A DNA stretch of 64,000 nt from Prunus persica. Lineage: Eukaryota; Streptophyta; Magnoliopsida; Rosales; Rosaceae. The translations under genes were made by a program, and so were the position numbers. Below the pieces are notes generated by a model. It worked only from the letters and a program-made list of their open reading frames with translations. It had not been told where the DNA came from and searched no databases. Shown piece after piece: positions 33,035 through 64,000 of this stretch. Position 1 is the first letter of the stretch, and the number at the start of each line of letters is the position of its first letter. The stretch is from positions 6,082,507-6,146,506 of the forward strand of contig NC_034014.1 in assembly GCF_000346465.2 (NCBI RefSeq). Direction: 5' to 3'.

Positions 33035-33150
33035 AGGAGTGATAATATGCTAAACTCATACACACAACACAGGTGCTAGAACTCGAACCCAAGACCTTGT
33101 TTGGGGAGAAATTACTTCAAACCACTATACTAGTGGATCTTTTGCTTATC
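33035..33150 (-). mobile_element. tRNA-derived SINE remnant
   Basis: On the minus strand an A-box-like TAGTATAGTGGTTTGAAG is followed about 25 bases later by the B-box GGTTCGAGTTC, the internal RNA polymerase III promoter spacing expected of a SINE. The tail and target duplications were not resolved. Confidence 0.45.
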
Positions 33151-33373
33151 AACTATTTTTGTTTTTTTTAGTACAAGCTATTGGGGGAGGGGTTTCCATA
33201 AGTATTCATTGGGTGTCTGAGGGTTTTGAACCTCTGCCCACATGAATGGAAGTGGAAGAGCTCAACCTACTAAATAATTTTTAAATTCATTATGTGTTAT
33301 TAAATACACGATGAATTGGAATACATCCGTCTGATGTGACTCTCACATGCGATTTTTTGATGGGCACCATGAG

Positions 33374-33919
33374 TAGGGGTGGGCACGGTCCGGTCCAATC
33401 TGGTTTTCACCTTGCAACGGAATCGAAATCGGTATTATTTAACCGGTGTGGTTCAGTTTGGTTTTGGTGAAATTTTTTTATGAAACTGATCGATTCGGTT
33501 TAAACTGGTTCCGGTGTGTTTTTTTATTTTTCCAGTTACGGACCAGATATTTTTTTATTTATTTTTACAAATTCCAACTAAAAATTTATTTTTTGAGCTT
33601 AAAAGTTCACAAATGATCCAATTTCATGCAAAGAGAGTTAATTGGGCCTAAAAAAGAAAGGTGCTTGAAACTGGACTTGGGGAAATATTAGTTATGGGAT
33701 TAGAAATTAAGCATTAGACTTAAATGATTAAAAAAAGAAAAAGAAAATGCAATTGGTTTGATTTGATCTGATTTTGTAAGGTGTGAAATCGGCATTGAAA
33801 TCAGTTTGAATTGATTCATTGCCAGTTTATTGACTTTTTAATCAATACAATTTTTTTTCGATTTTTTCTATCCGATATAGCTTGGTGTTCTAGTTTTTCG
33901 GCCTCGATGCCCACCCTTA
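33374..33919. mobile_element. non-autonomous hAT element
   Basis: A 546-bp element beginning TAGGGGTGGGCACGG and ending GATGCCCACCCTTA. It is flanked by 8-bp direct repeats ACCATGAG (33366-33373) and ACCACGGG (33920-33927) that match at six of eight positions. The GGTTTGGTTTT-rich interior is typical of this plant hAT MITE type. It ends about 520 bp before the NRPC1 ATG. Confidence 0.75.
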
Positions 33920-33959
33920 ACCACGGGGTATCATCAACAATTTTTTGAGACACCCTATG

Positions 33960-34437
33960 ATCAGTGCAATTTGGCAAGAAAAAAAAGGGGGGGAAAAAAA
34001 AAAGAAACAAAACTATATATTGTTCACGCATATGCCGACTGTGCAGCCCTTTACCCAGCCAGCCTAAAACCCCAACCCAAAACCTTTCTGAGCTGTCGTC
34101 CCCCCCTTCTCTCTCTCTCTCTACCCGTCAACACTGAGTGCTCTCTCTCTTTCTCGAATCAACTGCACATGTTCCTGCGCCTTCTCCATTGAAGCTACAC
34201 AGTCGGCGCCATCTCCATTTGGTATTTGTTCTTTATTATATCTTTAAATTTGTAGCATAGTAATTTCGAAATGCAAAAGAGACATCCTTTTATAATATTT
34301 CAATAGTTGTTATCAAGTTAGCCCGGAATTTTGAGTATTTCAATCTAGTTTTGTGGGTACAAATATATCTCCAATTAACCAATTTTTATCTCCCTTTTTT
34401 TTCTTATCTCGAAGTAGTCTTTTTGTGGTGTTGATCA
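33960..34437 (+). promoter_or_regulatory. NRPC1 upstream and leader region
   Basis: Between the hAT element and the NRPC1 ATG there is a CT-rich leader-like segment (TCTCTCTCTCTCTACCC near 34110-34127, and again near 34141-34155) and then a T-rich segment that could be a 5' UTR intron. No TATA box stands out, as is common for housekeeping genes. Confidence 0.35.
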
Positions 34438-56915
<22,478 letters not shown>

Positions 56916-57153
56916 GCGGAAGAAAAAATAGTTGTAAATCATCTCATTTCACCAAAGCAAATGCATATGTTGCCTTCATGTTTCTATATGAGAATTGACT
57001 GAAGCATTGTGATGGTCCTGGAAGACTAGTGCAGAATGTCAATGAAGATGGGGGGCGTGGTAGCAATCCAATCTTCGGCTTGATTACCGGATCATGCACA
57101 TGCTCTGCTAATTGAACTGAGAATGTTGAATGAAGATGGGGGACATGGTACAT

Positions 57154-57780
57154 GTCAGATTTCTAGTCATTTGATGTAAACTTGTCAGATTCATTGCGGC
57201 TTTAACTTGCCTACAAGATTTGTGCAAAGACAAGTAGTTTTCCCAATTTAACATTATACTCGGTACTGTATACTTTGTATATACTTTTGATAGTTTCGAG
57301 CGTACTTTTGATAGTTTCGAGCGTCAAAATTGGCGTCATGTAACTTTGATAGAGTAAATGTTGAGAAACCTAAAAAATGTTTCGCAAGTCGTCTCGTCAT
57401 GGTGCTCTCGATTGCTACTAACATACATAACAGCAGCATGTAAGCACTTTGGACTAAATCTCCCGTCCCAATGGTCTTTAGCAAAACCAAAATGGAGCTC
57501 AAAGAGGAAACCTGAATGTAGGTTGGTTTATGATTTTTCTTGCTCCAACAGTGCTCTTTTCCGTTCATTCTTTTATGTCACCAGCTCTTTTTCTAAAAGA
57601 CGTTCTCTAAAGTAATTTTATGCAAGGATTAATTGTAATTAACAAAATTTATTAGAAAATGATGGTAGAGTAGGATGAGATATGGCAATAGCGCCACTCC
57701 AGAAGGATTGATTAAAGCAGGAGAAGAATATACAAGACTGATCCAGAAAACTAAAGAAATGTTGCTTTTGTGAACTTGGT
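57154..57780. other. spacer between NRPC1 and the BTB gene (convergent ends)
   Basis: Both flanking genes end here, so it holds their 3' UTRs. TACTTTTGATAGTTTCGAGCG is repeated in tandem (57280-57321). No additional gene was seen. Confidence 0.5.
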
Positions 57781-59903
57781 TCAGCTTGGATAATCACACA
57801 CAGTTATTTGCAATTGGGTATTTTCCTGCTCCGACACATGTTTGATAAAAGCTCGTCTCCACCAGACCTCAAATGCCTTCTGAATGTTTGGACAGTCGTC
57901 GCCCTTGTTTAGAAATCTATCAAACCAACTGAGCAAGATACCCTGTTGCTGCTGCAAGGGCAGTGTAAGAATGGTTTGGCTTATCCCCTCTTCAACCAGT
58001 TTCTTATCAACAGATCTAAAAGAAGCCCTCCTCATCCATCCAAAGTCTTCATAAAGAGCTTCTAGCCATGTAGATAGCAAAGAAAATCTTGTTTCTTTGG
58101 GCACAAGCAATTGTCTGCTCCCAATTGCAATGCATAGCTGAGCAGTGATTCTACTGATTTCATGTCGGTACATGGTTGGGATCTTTGAATGGAGGACTGC
58201 GAGCTCCTTCTGATCAGCCCACAATTTCACAAACTCATCACCCATTTTCTTGTCTACCAGAATATCAACAATCCACTGCATGTTATCAGCTTCTCTTGCT
58301 ATCTCCGCCATCAAAACCCCGCGATCCCTCCTACTGTCATCCATGCCCGTGGCTTCAGATAAGCACAGGACAAGAGAACTCAGACACCGATGGCAAAGGT
58401 GGTAAAGGGTTTCTTTAGAGACATCAAGCCTATTATTGCTGCCACTGGCTGCATCTTCTCTAAGCAACCGAGAGATGAGAGTCTTCATTTCCCGACGAGC
58501 CCTATCGTCTTTTGCTTGAAGAACACCGGTCAGCAGTCTCATAAAGATCTCATCGGCTCTTGCAGAAGTGGATGGTTCAGATGACACTCTGAGGAGAACT
58601 TCACTGGCCAAGTCATCATGAAGCTGAAGTTCATTGAGCTGAGATATAACTTTCCCCTCTTCTTCCTCAGACCATGGAACAGCTTTCAAATACTCCAAGC
58701 ATGAGCCAATCCCCTCATCATACATGATAGCAGCAGATACCTACAGCACAAAAGTAATTGTACAAATATTCAACATCGCAAACTCAATGAACAAAAAACA
58801 TATTACTCTTCCTTATAGTCCAAACATATCCTCAAGAACCCAAATTAATACAGCTACCCAGCTAAAATCAGACAGCCAAAAAACCAAAAAAAAAAAAATG
58901 AAGAACAAAAATACAATCTTTTGCACTGCAAAATGGAAGATGGGACTGTTTGTTTTTAAAAACGTTGTTGGTTTTTTCGTTTGTACTATTTTTATGATAT
59001 ATCAAGTTAATTTTCTTTATTTCTCTAATTTTGGTACAATTAGTTTTGTTTATTTTCAAATTTCATGTAGCTTACACATTGCTCAAAGACAGAGACTTGT
59101 TCAGTAAACTAAACTCACAGAATTTTTCCTGGTATTCACACTTATACCATTTATCTCAAAAGTGAAAACCAATAACCAAACAAAAGATTTCTGCCTCACC
59201 CAAACACTTTCTCAGCAACCAAACACAAGATAAGACAAACCAGAAATGGAAATGCTGATAGCTACAGTCAAGAAAAGGCAAAAGTAAAAGCCAAAGCACA
59301 TACCTTTAGCAAGCCCAAAACCCTAGAGACCTCCTCGCCCATCAACCTCCTCTTCAAATCTTCACAATACATCAACACCACAGTTTCCACATACACCTCA
59401 ACATCGTCGCAGTCCGAAATCTCGACACAGTGAGAAACCCCGCGATCTTTTCGGAGCTTATCGGCGAAAAACCGGCTTTTCGCGGCCAAAACGCTCTTGT
59501 GCACGTCCATGGTGACCCTGAACCCGTCCTTGGCTACCACAGTGAGCCTCACGTCACCGGATACTAGCCCTCCCCAATTGGGGTTTCGGAACGGTGCGTT
59601 TTGGAGGAGTTTGTGGACTTTTTCGTGGACTTTTCGGTCTGCGAGCTTGGAGTCTCGGTGTTGCTCATCGGACATCATCTCGTAGAGCGTTTGGGACTGA
59701 CTCGGGCGAGTTAAAGACTGAGTCGACCCGGCGAGTTGAGGTGGTGGGGGAGGAGAAGAGAGGGTCTTGGAGGGCGAGGAAGTGGGAGAGTAGAGCTTGG
59801 ATATGGATCTTGATGGTGAGAATGAGAGCGTTTGATCGGAGATGAAGCCCTGTTTGATCATGGCTGAGACCTCTCGAGATTTCAGAGCGTTCTCGGCGGC
59901 CAT
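57781..59903 (-). CDS. BTB/POZ domain protein, At5g60050-like
   Basis: Two exons (59903-59304 and 58740-57781) join in phase 0 to 519 residues. The N-terminus [20 protein letters not shown] and [13 protein letters not shown] match the plant group of Arabidopsis At5g60050. A Ser/Pro-rich segment follows, then the BTB fold at about 116-200 ([49 protein letters not shown]). The second exon is helical and includes [15 protein letters not shown], typical of this family after the BTB. BTB proteins of this kind may act as CUL3 substrate adaptors, but this subgroup's partners are not established, so function is open. (GA)n tracts (60045-60064, 60196-60236) lie upstream in the leader or promoter. Confidence 0.9.
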
Positions 59904-60192
59904 TGGAGCTCTGGGAGCTCACTGAGAGAGTTGAATGGCTGAGCAAGAAACCAAGTACTGGGATTCAAGTAATGGGTTCTTGGAGGATTGGAGAGAGAGT
60001 GAAGTGGGTAAGAAAATCAATCAAGAAATGAAATTTTCTGGGAAAGTAGAGAGAGAGAGAGAGTGAGTGAAGAGGAAAATTATGGGGGTGTGGAGAGAGG
60101 AGAGAGTGAAGAGGGTAATTAATAAAGAATAGTTTCCTGGGAAGTAGAAGTAAAATATTTTCCGGGAAAGTGGAGAATAGGAATCCAAGAAG

Positions 60193-60238
<46 letters not shown>

Positions 60239-62946
60239 CTGTTAATGGTGTAAATGTTTAATAACGAACCTAAGAAAGAAAGAAAAAAAACTGTTTCTTT
60301 TGTAAAAGGAAGAAGGTAGCATTATTAGGGAGGGGACTAAAATAGCTGCACACTGGGTACCTTTTTTGTTTTGTTTGCTTTGCTGTAATTATGGGTATGG
60401 AGGAGGAAGAGGAAGGAGGCTATGGACCCATATGTATGATATAAATAATCTTTTATTAAATGGCTCAGTCTCTGCTTATAAGTGCTAACTTCATTAGAAA
60501 AAATATGAAGCTGTCAGAGGACAGTGGCCATGCTGATGCTACCCATTAGTTTATTTGTGCCTCTTCTTTTCTGTAAAATGGATCTTACAAACTTATTTTA
60601 GATGGGTTTTAGTTTGTTTTGATTTTTGATCTTGGATGTTTGGTGATAATGGTTTTGGTTTAGCCCAGTAGGTTGGAGATTCTTTATGTTTGTTTGGTGC
60701 AGAGCAGACTGCGGAGAGTGCAAATCCTGATTTTAGTAAACAATAATCACAGTTGGTAACAATGATGATAATAATGATAACAATGTGAGATTTTTTTCTT
60801 CTTTTTTTTACTTTTTATTTTTTGTTTTTCTGTTTTGGCTGGGGATTGATAAAAAAGAGAGAGTTAGTTGCAGAGGAGGACCTAGAAATTTGGGATATAA
60901 AAATGGGAGCAGAAGAAGTCTGAGCTTTCTGTGCAGTAGTACACACTGTCATATGTCTGATGCCTGATGCTATAAGCCTGCCCTTGCAACAAACTACCCA
61001 ATGATTGCCCCCCTAATCTTAAGGGCGTGTCTCAGATGTGAAACAGTCATTTGGGTTCAATCTAACTTAACAAAAGTTTTATACAACTTACTTGCATTAT
61101 GTATGGCAATGCCATTGCTTTGTCCAGCGTGCGCTATGCTAATAGCTGATTTTTAACTGCTGATGTATTGTGGGGATTTTTATGTGTCTAATAATAAAAA
61201 ATTGTGCCCGTTAACGATTGACGATAGCATTATTCTTCTTTTATGTAAAGATGGTTTACTTAGGGATGCAAAGATGACTTGGATGGGAGGGAATGCCATA
61301 TAAGAATTAACAATGAATGTTACAACCAAGCATGATAATAATTCATAAAACAAAATCAAAAGCCACATGGGTGGACCAAACCGAGCAAGGATATTCAAGA
61401 CAGCACCAAGAAGGCATCATTGTGGTGTGCAAGGGTTGCCCCATTGGCTTTCTTGTGCAAAGTCAATAATATATAATAGAATGAGGCTTGAGATTATTAA
61501 TTTTTGGTCAAAGAATGAGGCTTAAGATAAACCGCCCAATAAATGCAAAGAAATAGGTAAAGATGTACATAAAACTAGAGCCACCTCTTCCTGTGTGTGA
61601 GAAAGAAGCATTAACTAGTAGGGTGACTGTTGGTTGCTTGGAGCTTCCACATGAGCAGCTTGCAATAATTTTGGTATGCATTGCTTCTCACTCACAAATA
61701 CTTTATTTTTTTTTAAGAAAGAAAAATAAAACCCATCTTCTTCTGTGGGACTTACCACATGACAAAAGACCCACAGGTGCATATGCATATATACAACAAT
61801 TTGTTGGGAGAGTTTTGACCATGTTTTTAACATTCAAATCACAACAAACTGGCATTTTGTGACATTCTTGTTACTCATGATCGATTTGAAGATTTCTATA
61901 CATACAAAAGTTCCACACGACAGAATTAGAGAAATTAATGTCTCTTTCTCTCTCGCTCTCAATACTTTTGTCGGACTCAGCAGACATGACAACAGACTTT
62001 CAAAAGTGTAATGAAAAGGAGATGTGATATTTCAGCTAAATATTTTGGATGCTTTCCTATGAACTTTTCCAAAGCATTACAATTCGTTATGACTTTTCGA
62101 TTGGTTGTTTTATACAGGTCTAAAACAACCAAGAAAAACCTTGTGAATGTTACCTAACAGTTTCTTTTAGGTTCCCATCTTTGTCTGACATAGTATTAGA
62201 GCTCTATTTACATGACGTCTTTGTTCGAAACCACCCGTTCTTATTGTTCACTTCTTTGTTGATTTGCAAAGTGAATGGTGAAGGGGGCTGTATCTAATCA
62301 TTTCTCTCCATCTACATTTGTCTGCTTCTCGGCCTCTTCACAAGTAGGAAGAGACTATATATTGTTGGCTCTTTCCCTGACAGCTTAAGTTTTGATATCC
62401 GAATGTCTATGTGTCTACGTTTGGATATGCATTTATTCAAACTCAGAGAAGCACGAGAAAAAAAATGCAAACTTGAATTTGTTGTTGAGACAGGACATCT
62501 GGTGTTCCATTCATAGTAGAATTGAGCGATGGTGAACAAAGAAGTAGAGAACATGCATAGATTAAGAAGGACAGAAACATAAACAAACAGGATGAATGAA
62601 TATAATTTATTTACAAAACTTTTAGAGTACAAACTGACATAGATTACAGAAACATTACACTTCGCAGACATCACACAAAACAATGGTTAAAACCCTGATC
62701 ACGTTCCATCAACAAAGTGCAACAGCCTCCAAAATTAGCCCTCTATGAAATATTGTCAACCTTAACGCACAAGCAGATCAATTAGTTTGACCTGAATTCT
62801 CCAGCAAGATGACGGGGGTTTTCCAGAGCCTGTCTTTGTGGTTTCGCAAGTGAGATGCAGTTCAAGTACTCAAATGTGCAGCAGATGATATTTCTAATTG
62901 AGAAAGCAAACAAGGTGTAAATCATGCTGGCAACAGCATAAACCTT
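59904..62946. other. 3-kb spacer between BTB gene and phototropin, no gene seen
   Basis: The left end holds the BTB leader and promoter with GA repeats, including a (AG)20 tract at 60196-60236. The right end should hold the phototropin 3' UTR. In between are AT-rich sequences and short frames without family resemblance. Confidence 0.5.
60196..60236 (+). repeat. (AG)n microsatellite
   Basis: About 20 uninterrupted AG units, roughly 300 bp upstream of the BTB start codon. Confidence 0.95.
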
Positions 62947-64000
62947 TTAGAAAATGTTTGTCTGTAAATCTTGCATCTCAGGATCCACAGCATTTGCTTC
63001 CTTTTCGGCTTCAGTTTTTGCAAAGAGAGGCACATCGAGTTGAGGAGGTTTCTGCACATTAGTATAACCTTATTGAATTTTCTTAATTTATAAGCTTGAA
63101 TTACAATTCACATATATGATACATTTTATACTTCATGCATTGCAATTTGCAAGGTTTTTGGTGTTACCATGCAGCGAACGAGAGCCCAGTTGACACCCTT
63201 GAAGAAGGGGTGGCGCTTAATTTCATTTGCTCCTTCCTGTGAGCCCAGTCTATTTTTGGGATCGCGGTGCAACAACCGATACATTAACTGCTTTGCTTGA
63301 AGACTTGCCTGCATTAAGACACAATGCCTTTAGCGTATAGAGAGGTAAGTTTTCACTCTGTATTTTCTATATATGTTTAACTCAGAACTCTAGTTTGGTA
63401 AGGAAAAATAAAGTCTATGTTCTATGAACTGCTATTTTCTATAGATCCTAATGACGCCTCCAACTACGACATACAAACAATCATAAATACGTTTTGAGAC
63501 GCATATGCACATACAGACATATATATGCAAAGAAATACACATTTATATAGGTATGTATATGCATACATGCAAACAGTAAATCTCACCGATATACTTCCTG
63601 GAAACTTAAGATCCTTGTGAAGAATGTTGGCAAATGTCTTTTGCCTTGTTTTCCCCCTGAATGGTGTATAGCCATAGAGCATTTCATAGATAAGAATACC
63701 TAAAAAAAGATGCAGTAGATCAGCAAATTAAGATGCTGGATGGAAGGTGATTAGTTTAAATTTAGTCTTGCATGTGTTTGTGCTGAAGTAAATGCTACTA
63801 TATGCTTGCTTGTTTAGAGTCCAGTCATTTGATGCACAACTCATGCAAATTCAGTAACAAATTTGAAGAGTTACGGCATTCCCATGATGGGGAGATGAAG
63901 ATATTTCCTCATCATTCTTATGCACAGGTTACATATTATAAGTAGAAAGAATCGTTGAACACAAAATAGAATAAATTACTTACCAAGAGCCCACCAGTCC
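62947..64000 (-). CDS. PHOT1: phototropin, C-terminal end of the kinase domain (partial)
   Basis: Phototropins are plasma-membrane blue-light receptors with two LOV domains and an AGC-type Ser/Thr kinase, driving phototropism, chloroplast movement and stomatal opening. Only the last four exons are seen: 64000-63984 (continues off the window), 63699-63587, 63308-63168 and 63051-62947, all GT-AG and in phase. They encode [91 protein letters not shown] and the end [13 protein letters not shown]. These are kinase subdomains IX-XI and the AGC tail. The C-terminal DLQTN(I/V)F matches PHOT1 better than PHOT2, but without the LOV domains the paralogue is not certain. Confidence 0.9.

Noticed and set aside
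57358..57615. 85-codon plus-strand frame between NRPC1 and the BTB gene
   Set aside because: It starts without a conserved context, has no relatives I recognise and lies between two convergent 3' ends, so it is likely UTR sequence.
62312..62683. CTTCTCGGCC near 62325 resembles the start of U2 snRNA, and a 123-codon minus-strand frame covers the area
   Set aside because: The match stops after about 12 bases and no further U2 sequence follows. The frame has no family resemblance and a leucine/serine-rich chance composition.

Overview
The window is plant nuclear DNA from a dicot. The evidence is AT-rich intergenic sequence, many short GT-AG introns, plant-only families (WOX, laccase, ATS3, phototropin, RBOH) and plant-type transposable elements. 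The repertoire resembles Rosaceae, but that placement is tentative and rests on general similarity. I joined exons by hand from splice sites, phase and family conservation. No stretch looks bacterial, viral or organellar.

Layout from left to right. (1) 1-1038: one end of a minus-strand Gypsy-type LTR retrotransposon (LTR 516-1038, broken gag reading off the left edge). It abuts the last six exons of a plus-strand respiratory burst oxidase gene (1150-2339). (2) 2340-5690: intergenic, with a LINE remnant, a SINE split by a Tourist-type MITE, and a hAT MITE. (3) 5697-7313, minus: a WOX3/PRESSED FLOWER homeobox gene. (4) 7640-13227: a long gene-free stretch with one MITE. (5) 13228-14177, minus: an ATS3-like secreted PLAT protein, then a degraded heavy-metal-associated (HMA) protein copy at 14594-14911. 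(6) 17402-25968, plus: two tandem LAC17-type laccases with duplicated promoters and a DDI1 pseudogene between them. (7) 27399-28307, plus: a single-exon GH18 chitinase-like gene. (8) 30246-31190, minus: a lysine-rich, probably nucleolar protein. (9) 31191-34437: a cluster of non-autonomous transposons. (10) 34438-56915, plus: the complete 27-exon gene for the largest subunit of RNA polymerase III (NRPC1). Its introns hold a nearly full LINE, several LINE tails, a SINE with perfect target-site duplication, one probable U12-type intron and one GC-AG intron. (11) 57781-59903, minus: a BTB/POZ gene like Arabidopsis At5g60050. (12) 62947-64000, minus: the 3' end of a phototropin gene running off the right edge.

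The genes do not form one pathway. The laccase pair acts in lignin polymerisation and carries miR397-type sites that differ between the copies. The other genes are independent housekeeping, developmental or light-signalling loci. I found no clearly new system. The most interesting observations are the U12-type and GC-AG introns in NRPC1, the diverged miR397 sites, the nested and dated transposon insertions, and the three pseudogene remnants.
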